From positions 620,001 to 684,000 of the forward strand of contig NZ_JAUTBA010000001.1 in NCBI RefSeq assembly GCF_030818895.1: a stretch of 64,000 nt of DNA, given 5' to 3'. Position 1 is the first letter of the stretch; the number at the start of each line of letters is the position of its first letter. The notes below the pieces were generated by a model. The model was not told where the DNA came from, made no database searches, and saw nothing but the letters and a program-made list of their open reading frames with translations. Source of the stretch: Sphingobacterium zeae (lineage in GTDB: Bacteria > Bacteroidota > Bacteroidia > Sphingobacteriales > Sphingobacteriaceae). The translations under genes were made by a program, and so were the position numbers. This document shows positions 54,827 to 62,893 of the stretch, one piece after another.

Positions 54827-54954
54827 TCCCGATATACGATATGGAAGAATTTACAAGATAACGAATTTTATCATTTATTCGTTGTTGGACTCCAACAAAA
54901 CCTGGAATTCTCCCATAATAAGTTGAAGAAAAACTAAACATCAATCAACATATT

Positions 54955-55671
54955 ATGAAAATTTTAATTTCATTCTTTACCTTTTTAGCGGTACTGCTGT
55001 GTAGTAATAATAGTTATTCACACGCACTCTGGATTGAAGCATCTTCTTATGGGACACTCAACCAAGCCCATGAAGTAAAAGTATATTACGGTGAATTTGC
55101 AACAAACGAAAGAGATCAGGTCGACAAATGGTATTCCGACGTGAAGGACTTCTCACTAATGTTGCATACTCCTGGAAAAGAACCCATCAAACTTCAGCTG
55201 ACGAATAAAGGTGATCATTTTAGCGGCTCATTTCAACCTGACGTAACCGGAACCTATTTTCTATCCATTGTCAAGGCACCTAAAGATTTGGGTGGTAAAA
55301 CGAAATATGAATTTTCTTCGCTTGTACCGGTTATCGTTGGAAAACCGACAGTACTTGATTATAGCGTCGTAAAAAATCCATTGCAGATTGAACTGCTTAC
55401 AGCGAATAACTTAAAAAAAGGTCAAAGCTTGCAAGCAAAGATCACCAGTAATGGCAAAGTCGTACCTCAAGCCAAAGTATCCGTTTTTTCTGCGACAGGT
55501 TGGGGGAAAGAGTTTGTTGCCGATGAGAATGGCCTGCTAACGTTTGATGCCCTCTGGTCGGGTCCTTATGTTTTGGAAGCAAGTACCTTTGCGGAGGTTG
55601 CGGGTGAACATGAAGGGAAACCCTATGCATCTGCATGGCAGGGTAGTACGACTTTTATTACCGTGAAATAG
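54955..55671 (+). CDS. DUF4198-like exported protein
   Basis: A 238-residue exported protein, first gene of the operon. The signal peptide ends in SNNSYS, and the mature chain would begin HALWIEA, the N-terminal HxxW pattern of DUF4198/NikM-like domains. The body is beta-rich, with a second Ig-like domain (about 145-235: KVVPQAKVSVFSATGWGKEF). Such proteins accompany metal-uptake systems. If cleavage is exactly before His, the free N-terminal histidine could bind a metal (inference). A hairpin separates it from the receptor gene. Confidence 0.8.
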   Translation: MKILISFFTFLAVLLCSNNSYSHALWIEASSYGTLNQAHEVKVYYGEFATNERDQVDKWYSDVKDFSLMLHTPGKEPIKLQLTNKGDHFSGSFQPDVTGTYFLSIVKAPKDLGGKTKYEFSSLVPVIVGKPTVLDYSVVKNPLQIELLTANNLKKGQSLQAKITSNGKVVPQAKVSVFSATGWGKEFVADENGLLTFDALWSGPYVLEASTFAEVAGEHEGKPYASAWQGSTTFITVK

Positions 55672-55698
55672 CTGCAGACCCGAAATATGCTGAATAAT

Positions 55699-55742
55699 CA
55701 AAAGGATCCATTGAAACGTCGAAACATTAATGGATCCTTTTG
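55699..55742 (+). terminator. Intra-operon hairpin (possible attenuator)
   Basis: Perfect 14-bp arms CAAAAGGATCCATT / AATGGATCCTTTTG with a 16-nt loop lie between the DUF4198-like gene and the receptor gene, 41 bases before the receptor ATG. The T-run is only four bases, so partial termination or mRNA stabilisation is likely. Confidence 0.6.
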
Positions 55743-55782
55743 AAAAAAGAAGATCTAAAAAAACATCTACCATACTACATTC

Positions 55783-58209
55783 ATGAATAAAACATTATCC
55801 TTTTTAGCCATTCCTTTGATAAGTTCGGTTTTTTCTGTTGCACAGGCACAGACGAACAAAGTTATTGAAGGGGTTCTTATCAATGAAAAATCTGAGCCCA
55901 TTTCCGGAGCGACCGTAAAATTGACGAATACTGGTGTCACGACAAGTACGGATAGTGAGGGACACTTCATCTTCGATAAGCTTGCTTCGAAGACCTACCA
56001 TTTGGAGATTAAAGCGATCGGTTATAGCAAACACGTGATGGAAGTGAACGTGAAAGATGTACCTACAAACCTAGGCCCCATCCTATTAAAGGACCAATCG
56101 CAAGCAATCGATGAAGTTGCTGTGTATGGTAAATACTATGAACACTATAAATTCGATAGTATATCGGGATCTTTGCGTCTTAAAACACCAATCTTGGAGT
56201 TGCCTCAGAATATACAGGTTATTTCATCCGATTTAATGGCCGATCAGCAAGTATTTGATATTGTCGATGGTATCACCCGGAATATTAGCGGGGCTACACG
56301 CCAAGGTCACTGGGACAATCAGTACGCTAACATACGCATGCGCGGATCTAAGATTCCGGCATTTCGTAACGGTATGAATATCGAGGCCTCTTGGGGACCA
56401 ACTGCCGAAGATGCGAGCATGATCGAACGAATCGAGTTTGTAAAAGGACCAGCAGGTTTTATGCTAGCGAATGGTGAGCCAGGAGGGTTTTATAATGTTG
56501 TTACCAAGAAACCAACAGGAAATACTAAGGGATCGGCGACATTTAATGTGGGAAGTTTCAGTACCTATCGCGCCGCGGTTGATTTTGATGGTAAATTACG
56601 GAAAGATGGCAAGTTGTTATACCGTTTAAATATGGCTGCCCAGCAAAAGGATTATTTTACAAAATACAACTACAATAATCGTGTTGTTGTGGCTCCAGTT
56701 GTGACTTATAAGGTCGATTCTTTGACGAATTTAACATTTGAATACACTTATCAAGGATCTACCTATCTGGCAAATGGTAATTATACTTTTTCGCCTAAGG
56801 GATTTGCCGATCCAGATATTTCCAATGATTTTTTCTATGGTGACCCTTCCATGGAACCAGGTAAGCTTAAGGACCACAGTGCATATGTTTATTTAGATCG
56901 AAAGTTGAGCGATCGCTGGAAATTACATGCGCAGATGGCGTACTTCAATTTTGATATGAAGGCGACAAGTACCTGGTTGAATTACATGACTGCGAATGGT
57001 AACATGCCTCGTTATTACAGTATTGCGGACGAGCATGGTGAAAATCGCTTCGGTCAGGTTTCTTTAAATGGAGAAGAATATACCGGTAGTGTTCGTCACC
57101 GAATATTGGTCGGAGCGGATTATGGAAATAAGAAGTTTTGGGGCGATTTTGGAACTCTACTCGCTGAAATTCCAGGTACGCCATTGAACGTCTATAATCC
57201 ACAATATAACATTCCGGGAACAGTTTTTCCTGTTGTTGACCGATCAAAGAATATCAAGGTGCGCGCCGGAGGTTCCAACTATGTGAATTTAACTAGCTAT
57301 ATGTCTTTCTACGCACATGATGAGATGGCTTTTTTAAATGAAAAGTTACGTCTTTCTTTAGGATTGCGTTATACTGTGGCAGAGACGCTGGGAAAAACAG
57401 TAGGCACGCAGGTAATACCAGACCAAAATGATAAGGCATTTTCTCCACGTGTCGGGTTGAGTTATTCTATTGACAAATCGACAAGTGTTTATGGGTTATT
57501 TGATCAATCTTTTGTTCCTCAGGCTGGTTCTGATTGGGAAGGAAATCCTTTCAAGCCAGTTCGTGGGAACGATCTTGAAGCTGGTGTGAAAAGAGAATGG
57601 GGAGGTGGAAAGTGGATATCGACTTTAAGTGCCTATCAGATAAAAAGAAAAAATGCACTAGCTGATGATTTTGATCATCCAATACCAGGAAGTACAAATA
57701 GTTTCTTTAAAATAGCTATAGGTGAGACAACATCGAAAGGTATCGAATTTGATGTAACTGGCGAAGTGCTACCCGGATTAAATGTGAATGCCAACTATGC
57801 GTTGACGGACTCTAAAATATCAAAAGATTCAAGAGAAGAGAAGATTGGTGATATTACGCCAAATACTGCAAAACATACTGCCAACGCTTGGGTATCCTAT
57901 CGTTTGCAGCAGGGTCCGTTGAAAGGTATCGGCTTTGTCGGTAGCGTTCAAGGAATGTTTGATCGTGCTATCGGAACCACGAAAGAAAGTAATTTCAAGA
58001 ATTATTTGCGAACCGATGGTGGTATTAGTTACCAAAAAGGCAGATATAATATCTCTGTAATGGTTAATAACTTGTTGGACAATAGAAAGCTGCTTACAGC
58101 AGGCTCTATCACAGCAAAAAATGCTAAAATAGCAGAAAGTGTGAGCTATTATACCTACATCGTAGAAGCGCGACGTAATTTCCGTATGGGAGTTACCTAT
58201 AAGTTTTAA
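55783..58209 (+). CDS. TonB-dependent siderophore receptor
   Basis: An 808-residue outer-membrane receptor. A signal peptide (SSVFSVAQAQ) leads into a carboxypeptidase-like beta-sandwich (about 28-105, GVLINEKSEPISGATVKLT). The plug (about 130-245) has LELPQNIQVISSDLMADQQV and the hallmark FVKGPAGFMLANGEPGGFYN, characteristic of ferric-siderophore receptors of the FhuE/FoxA group. A 22-strand-type barrel ends in the aromatic MGVTYKF. It would import an iron-siderophore complex with TonB energy. The ligand cannot be identified. Small membrane proteins and a PepSY protein follow. Confidence 0.92.
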   Translation: MNKTLSFLAIPLISSVFSVAQAQTNKVIEGVLINEKSEPISGATVKLTNTGVTTSTDSEGHFIFDKLASKTYHLEIKAIGYSKHVMEVNVKDVPTNLGPILLKDQSQAIDEVAVYGKYYEHYKFDSISGSLRLKTPILELPQNIQVISSDLMADQQVFDIVDGITRNISGATRQGHWDNQYANIRMRGSKIPAFRNGMNIEASWGPTAEDASMIERIEFVKGPAGFMLANGEPGGFYNVVTKKPTGNTKGSATFNVGSFSTYRAAVDFDGKLRKDGKLLYRLNMAAQQKDYFTKYNYNNRVVVAPVVTYKVDSLTNLTFEYTYQGSTYLANGNYTFSPKGFADPDISNDFFYGDPSMEPGKLKDHSAYVYLDRKLSDRWKLHAQMAYFNFDMKATSTWLNYMTANGNMPRYYSIADEHGENRFGQVSLNGEEYTGSVRHRILVGADYGNKKFWGDFGTLLAEIPGTPLNVYNPQYNIPGTVFPVVDRSKNIKVRAGGSNYVNLTSYMSFYAHDEMAFLNEKLRLSLGLRYTVAETLGKTVGTQVIPDQNDKAFSPRVGLSYSIDKSTSVYGLFDQSFVPQAGSDWEGNPFKPVRGNDLEAGVKREWGGGKWISTLSAYQIKRKNALADDFDHPIPGSTNSFFKIAIGETTSKGIEFDVTGEVLPGLNVNANYALTDSKISKDSREEKIGDITPNTAKHTANAWVSYRLQQGPLKGIGFVGSVQGMFDRAIGTTKESNFKNYLRTDGGISYQKGRYNISVMVNNLLDNRKLLTAGSITAKNAKIAESVSYYTYIVEARRNFRMGVTYKF

Positions 58210-58238
58210 ACAAACGATCTAGCTAAAATATATAACTG

Positions 58239-58571
58239 ATGTATAGTACATTGCTTATCGTGATACTTTGTGGAACCTATCTTTTTTACAGTTCAAGTAA
58301 AAAAGTGAAGTTCGGGTCTAGACCACCTTGGCTAGAAAGAATGTGCGCACAAACGAAGTTTGTGCGCATTTTAAGCATATTACTGCTACTCATTCCCTTT
58401 GCCGTCGTGCTTTATCTGCAAGGTTTCGGAGCGGGCTTTTTTGCTTTTTTTGCTTATTTCATGTGCATGATGAGTCTCGTGGTTTTATTGAATCCTTACC
58501 GCTATTTTAAATTGTATCCGATTTTGGGCCTCTATTTATTTAGCCTTTGTGTTGAATTGTTGATTTCCTAA
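58239..58571 (+). CDS. Small membrane protein (DUF3325-like position)
   Basis: A 110-residue protein with three or four hydrophobic helices (about 1-17, 43-62, 62-83, 92-108) and a motif LLNPYRYFKLYP. It resembles in size and topology the DUF3325 proteins that accompany PepSY reductases in siderophore loci of Proteobacteria; direct family membership is uncertain. It starts 29 bases after the receptor and ends 10 bases before the next gene. Confidence 0.65.
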   Translation: MYSTLLIVILCGTYLFYSSSKKVKFGSRPPWLERMCAQTKFVRILSILLLLIPFAVVLYLQGFGAGFFAFFAYFMCMMSLVVLLNPYRYFKLYPILGLYLFSLCVELLIS

Positions 58572-58581
58572 CCGATAAAAT

Positions 58582-58860
58582 ATGCCTGCCAATAAAAAAT
58601 ATCTCAGTACACCCTTTCAACGGTTCCTGAAAATTACAGCCGGTTTTGTCGGTGGTTATGTTGTGATGCTCTCATTTCATGTCTTAGTCACACATATTTT
58701 TGAGAAAAAAGATGTTGTTGCTACAGCGTGTCTCACCGGTTATCTATTATGGGCAATATTGCTCTTATTGGCCTTCCTTGCTAAGAGCGGATGGAAGATA
58801 TGGGGGATATACTTGCTTTTGGCAGCAATTTTCTCTTTGCCTTATTTCTTTAAAATGTAA
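58582..58860 (+). CDS. Small membrane protein (DUF3649-like position)
   Basis: A 92-residue protein with a basic N-terminus and three hydrophobic helices (about 18-36, 46-65, 70-88), including the Gly-rich GFVGGYVVMLSF. Size, topology and place fit DUF3649-type partners of PepSY ferrisiderophore reductases, though I cannot confirm the family. It begins 10 bases after the preceding gene and 6 before the PepSY gene. Confidence 0.65.
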   Translation: MPANKKYLSTPFQRFLKITAGFVGGYVVMLSFHVLVTHIFEKKDVVATACLTGYLLWAILLLLAFLAKSGWKIWGIYLLLAAIFSLPYFFKM

Positions 58861-58866
58861 TTCGTC

Positions 58867-60510
58867 ATGAATAACCGAAATTATAATATTTACTTCAATA
58901 CACATACCATCAGTGGCATTACCATTTGTGCTATCCTCTATGTGATATTCTTTGCGGGTTCATTTGCATTTTTTAGACATGAAATTGCTGCCTGGCAGAA
59001 TAATACATCCTATAAAACCTACCGTGAAGATCATCAAAACTTTGACCGATTGCTAGATTCAATCAAGGGGCAGACCAATTTACAAGGACGTGATATCACC
59101 TTTTATATGCACCGCGAAGGCACAGCAGCTTATGTAGCACTTAGTGCATCTAATGATACAATCGTAAACAAAGAAAATTTAGCCAAGATAACGCCCGAAC
59201 AAAAAGCCGCAAAAAAAAATAGCCGAAGAAGAGGAGGAGAGGATGATTCGAAAAACTTTACCTACAATTTCGCCAACAAAAAATATGGTGATTATGTGCA
59301 GAATTACGATATGGGAGAGTTTTTATTCCGTTTACATTTCTTGGCCCAACTCAATCAAGTACCGATTAGGGTAGGCATAGCACCATTTGGTTATCTTATT
59401 GCAGGCATAACCGCTTTTATTTTTCTATTTGCTCTTATCACTGGGTTATTGTTACATTGGGATAAGATTGTATCGAACTTCTTTGTATTCAGGCCTTTCA
59501 GCAAATGGAAAACAGTATGGACCGATATGCATACGGCATTGGGTGTTATCGGTTTTCCATTCCAATTTATCTTTGCCGTGACCGGAACCTTTTTGATTAT
59601 CAATTCGGTATTGGCTTTACCACTTAGTAAGCTGCTTTATGACGGTGATCAACAAAAAATGTATCAAGACATAGGTGTTAGTGCGGATACAAATTTCCCT
59701 TATACCTATAAGCACCTTGATGCACAGGTTAAGATCGCTCCATTTTTGGATTTGGCAAAGTATAAATGGCCAGAATCCGATTTTCAGCGCATCACGATCA
59801 AAAATTACGCAGATTCCAATATGCATGTTGTTATGGAACTGGAGCCGCATTTTAATAAGAGTTTTGCTGGTTCGGGTATATTATCCGTGCGAGTTGCCGA
59901 TAATACAATTGTTGCCGAAAAATCCCCTGTAAGCCAAGCTACCTATGCAGATGGGGTCCGCAGCATTATATATCGGCTGCATTATGGCGATTATGGAGGC
60001 TACCCGCTCAAGATGGTGTACTTTATTTTAGGCGTTATGGGCTGTCTCGTTATTATCTCCGGTATACTGATCTGGTTGGTCGCGCGTGACAAAAACAACG
60101 TAATTCCACGAAAACGAAAATTCAATTTCTGGGCGGCCAATATTTTCACAGCAATATGTCTGACGATGTTGCCTGTCACTGCATTAACTTTCATTGCTAT
60201 TAAATTGATTCCGGAAGTCAATCAGGATTTTATATACCGCGTTTATTTCTATAGCTGGCTCCTATTTTCACTGTATTATATTATCCGGAGAAGCATTCGC
60301 AGAACCAATCGCGAAACATTGCTTGTGGGAAGTATCTTGGCATTTTTTATTCCACTTGTCAATGGTTTTATGACTGGTAACTGGATCTGGGATACCTTCC
60401 GCAATGGACAGCGGGATATTTTTGTCGTCGACTTTTTATGGCTGATGATTGGTATAATTGGTTTAATCGCCTATAACAAGACTAAAAAATTCTTTGAGAC
60501 GATTCGTTAA
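58867..60510 (+). CDS. PepSY-associated transmembrane protein (ferrisiderophore reductase-like)
   Basis: A 547-residue inner-membrane protein of the PepSY_TM family. A first helix (about 15-37) is followed by a large periplasmic part, the helix IAGITAFIFLFALITGLLLH with its downstream histidines (LLHWDK, DMHTALG), a second PepSY region, then helices near 380-400, 420-445, 450-465, 480-500 and 515-540. Relatives such as FoxB and FsrB-like proteins reduce or release iron from siderophores at the inner membrane. It is the last gene of the operon. Confidence 0.85.
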   Translation: MNNRNYNIYFNTHTISGITICAILYVIFFAGSFAFFRHEIAAWQNNTSYKTYREDHQNFDRLLDSIKGQTNLQGRDITFYMHREGTAAYVALSASNDTIVNKENLAKITPEQKAAKKNSRRRGGEDDSKNFTYNFANKKYGDYVQNYDMGEFLFRLHFLAQLNQVPIRVGIAPFGYLIAGITAFIFLFALITGLLLHWDKIVSNFFVFRPFSKWKTVWTDMHTALGVIGFPFQFIFAVTGTFLIINSVLALPLSKLLYDGDQQKMYQDIGVSADTNFPYTYKHLDAQVKIAPFLDLAKYKWPESDFQRITIKNYADSNMHVVMELEPHFNKSFAGSGILSVRVADNTIVAEKSPVSQATYADGVRSIIYRLHYGDYGGYPLKMVYFILGVMGCLVIISGILIWLVARDKNNVIPRKRKFNFWAANIFTAICLTMLPVTALTFIAIKLIPEVNQDFIYRVYFYSWLLFSLYYIIRRSIRRTNRETLLVGSILAFFIPLVNGFMTGNWIWDTFRNGQRDIFVVDFLWLMIGIIGLIAYNKTKKFFETIR

Positions 60511-60564
60511 CAAAAATTCTTTTCTCTCTGCGAGGTAAATATATTTCGTGCTTTTAGATTTCAG

Positions 60565-60593
60565 CGCGCCAACAAGGTATCCTTGGCGCGTTT
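60565..60593 (+). terminator. Terminator of the siderophore operon
   Basis: CGCGCCAA (60565-60572) pairs with TTGGCGCG (60583-60590), with further AAGG/CCTT complement inside, followed by TTT. It lies 54 bases after the last stop. Confidence 0.6.
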
Positions 60594-60704
60594 ATAGGAT
60601 AAGGGTTAAATACTTTTAAGGTCAAGATCTGGGTAGACAACGCCTCGCGGCGCAGATCAATTTTTATCCAATGATACCAAACTGATGATCGCGGAAATTT
60701 CCTC

Positions 60705-62120
60705 TTACAATACAGCCTTAAAAAATCGCCCGAGGCGCATCAGATCCTGTGCCGTCTTTTCGTTCCAGTCCACCGCATAGTTAAGCCGAATACAATTCTT
60801 AAACTGATCGTGCTGCGTAAACATCCTTCCAGGTGCAAAACTCAACTTTTGTCTGAGCGCATAATCGTAGAGCACCGTTGAGTCTATCTTTTTGTCCAGC
60901 TCTAACCAAAGTACAAAGCCACCTTCGGGCTGCGACATTTTGGTGTTTTCAGGAAAGTGTGCCTCAATGCTGTTTCTGAAATTGACATAATTGTTGTACA
61001 GTTTTTTTCTGAAACTATTGAGGTGATGGTCGTACCGGCCGATCTGTAAGAATTTAGAGACCGCCTCTTGATAAATTGCAGGCTGCGAAATCGTCTGTAT
61101 GAGTTTTTGTTTTAGGATCTTATCCTTGTATTGCCCGGGCTCAACCCAACCGAGCCGAAAACTTGGGGCTAATACTTTGGTAAATGATCCACACCACATT
61201 ACCAGTCCCTCTTCGTCAAAATATTTGCATGGCTTGGGCCGTGACGAACCGAAATAGATGTTCCCATAGAGGTCGTCTTCAATCAATGGAATATGGTGGT
61301 GTGCCAGTAGTTTGACAAGCTCTTTCTTGTGCTCCTCAGGCATGAGTGCGCCCAATGGATTGCTAAAGTTGGTGACAAAACAACAGACATCAATTTTATG
61401 AATAACTTTTTTCAGAGCATCCAATTCAATTCCCGTAATAGGGTGGGTAGGAATCTCGATGGTTTTGAGACCCAATAGTTGAAAAGCCTGAATAAAGCCA
61501 AAATAAAGGGGACTTTCTACCGCTATGGTGTCGCCGGGTTTAGTGACGGCACGAAGGCAGCTGTAGATGGCATTCATGGCACCCGACGTGATAATAAGAT
61601 CCTCGTCACTTATTTTTCCTTCAAGTACCAATGACCATTTGGCAATTTCTTTCCGTAAGTTCGGACTTCCCTGTACCTGTCCATATTGATCACCGTAATC
61701 ATGCAGCTCATGAACCGACTCTATAATGCATCGATTAAGTTTTTGAATCGGAAGTAATGATGCACTGGGTAAACCCAGTGAAAAGCGTGTAATTTCCTTG
61801 TCTTCCAGGGAGTGGAAAACTTTATCGATCAATGCCGCGGGATCTTGTTTCTTTTCGTCGATTTTGAAGGTAGAAATGGACGGGATAGCCATCCGACGAA
61901 GGCCGGATCGACTAACGAAATAGCCTGATTTGGGACGTGATTCAATTAGCGATCGACTCTCTAGTTCCATATAGGCACTTTTTGCCGTATTTAAACTTAC
62001 ATTGTATAATTTCTGAGCGCTGCGGACAGAAGGTAAACGATCGCCATATACTAAAGAACCATTTTTGATCTGGTTCTCGACAATATTGGCTATTTTTTTA
62101 TATAACAGTTGCTGTTCCAT
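60705..62120 (-). CDS. MocR-type GntR/aminotransferase regulator
   Basis: A 471-residue MocR-family regulator. The GntR winged helix (about 1-72) includes YGDRLPSVRSAQKLYNVSLN. The C-terminal fold-type I aminotransferase domain has the PLP contact SGAMNAIYSCLR, SNPLGALMPEEHK, DDLYGNIYFG, the cofactor lysine in SFTKVLAPSFRLGW, and the arginine in IRLNYA. Such proteins usually use PLP or an aldimine as ligand and bind direct repeats. It lies 2 bases after a small upstream gene, and three CTGTACC repeats precede that gene. Confidence 0.9.
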   Translation of the reverse strand: MEQQLLYKKIANIVENQIKNGSLVYGDRLPSVRSAQKLYNVSLNTAKSAYMELESRSLIESRPKSGYFVSRSGLRRMAIPSISTFKIDEKKQDPAALIDKVFHSLEDKEITRFSLGLPSASLLPIQKLNRCIIESVHELHDYGDQYGQVQGSPNLRKEIAKWSLVLEGKISDEDLIITSGAMNAIYSCLRAVTKPGDTIAVESPLYFGFIQAFQLLGLKTIEIPTHPITGIELDALKKVIHKIDVCCFVTNFSNPLGALMPEEHKKELVKLLAHHHIPLIEDDLYGNIYFGSSRPKPCKYFDEEGLVMWCGSFTKVLAPSFRLGWVEPGQYKDKILKQKLIQTISQPAIYQEAVSKFLQIGRYDHHLNSFRKKLYNNYVNFRNSIEAHFPENTKMSQPEGGFVLWLELDKKIDSTVLYDYALRQKLSFAPGRMFTQHDQFKNCIRLNYAVDWNEKTAQDLMRLGRFFKAVL

Positions 62121-62122
62121 CC

Positions 62123-62494
62123 TTATGCTAATTTACTGTTTCTGCTTTGATTTAACCAGTTATTATATCGGTAGATTCCTTTTCTGAGCGATTCTTCCGA
62201 ACCAAATAGGTCCATCAACTGCTGCTCAAAGAAGGATTGCGCTTTGTCCGTGAATACTTTGAAGAGCGTATCCGAAATAGGACCCTCGTAGGTCATTTCG
62301 ACCGACAGTAAATTCTTTTTGCAGAGTATTACAGATGAAAAGGCTTTTAATTGATTGCCTTGTTCGAGCACTAGGAAAGGCATGCTTATCGAGTCTGTAT
62401 CCAGGTGTTTTTTGTTGAGTATTTCTTTGATAAGCGCTAAATCAGAAAGATCCACTTGTCTGATCAGATACGGTTGATGTGCAGTTGTCGGCAT
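62123..62494 (-). CDS. Small unrecognised protein, GNAT-like N-terminus
   Basis: A 123-residue soluble protein with no signal peptide. The start YLIRQVDLSDLALIKEILNK followed by PFLVLEQGNQLKAFSSVIL recalls the first beta-alpha units of GNAT acetyltransferases, but the acetyl-CoA loop is absent. The C-terminal half is helical and charged. It is the first gene of a two-gene unit, 2 bases before the MocR regulator, so it may be a partner or target of that regulator. Function unknown. Confidence 0.6.
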   Translation of the reverse strand: MPTTAHQPYLIRQVDLSDLALIKEILNKKHLDTDSISMPFLVLEQGNQLKAFSSVILCKKNLLSVEMTYEGPISDTLFKVFTDKAQSFFEQQLMDLFGSEESLRKGIYRYNNWLNQSRNSKLA

Positions 62495-62524
62495 AAGAAT
62501 AAATCTTTTTGCTAATTTAAGAAG

Positions 62525-62573
62525 GGTACAGGATGCAGTTTAGGTACAGAGTGGTGTTAAAACAGGGGTACAG
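62525..62573 (-). promoter_or_regulatory. Three CTGTACC direct repeats, candidate MocR operator
   Basis: On the minus strand CTGTACC occurs three times (plus-strand GGTACAG at 62525-62531, 62543-62549 and 62567-62573), with start-to-start spacing of 18 and 24 bases. All lie 31-79 bases upstream of the first ATG of the MocR unit. Direct repeats are the usual operator form for MocR regulators. Confidence 0.5.
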
Positions 62574-62819
62574 AAAAAAATTAGGTTGTCCTGTGATTTT
62601 TGTAATTTCCATTTAAGATCTTTAGACTTTATCTGGATACTTGTCGGTGGCGTGGTTAGCTATTGGTTAGAAATTTTCTTACAATAGCTTTCCATCTCCT
62701 AGTTACATTCTTCGATAAATGTAATGGTGATTTCTTAAAGGCTTCAACTGATCAATTCTGCGTATTCCATCGTATTTAAGGCAGTATTTAATAGTATACA
62801 AAAGTTTAATAATCTTGTT

Positions 62820-62881
62820 ATTCACCAAAAGTAATGCTTTTTGGTGAATAAACTCACCGAAAAGCATTACTTTTGGTGAAT
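62820..62881. repeat. Nested palindrome before the ATPase gene
   Basis: Perfect 22-bp outer arms (62820-62841 and 62860-62881) enclose an 18-base centre. Each half is also a hairpin: TTCACCAAAA...TTTTGGTGAA (62821-62847) and TCACCGAAAA...TTTTGGTGA (62853-62879). The DNA can therefore form one long or two short stems. It ends 12 bases before the ATG at 62894. Together with the MocR operator it is the main content of the 399-base gap; the middle part (about 62580-62815) shows no supported gene. Confidence 0.8.
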
Positions 62882-62893
62882 ACAGAATGTACT

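Noticed and set aside
62703-62867. A 54-codon minus-strand frame starting inside the nested palindrome
   Set aside because: Its first third is palindrome sequence, the rest shows no family, motif or coupling, and an open frame of this length is not rare by chance in AT-rich intergenic DNA.
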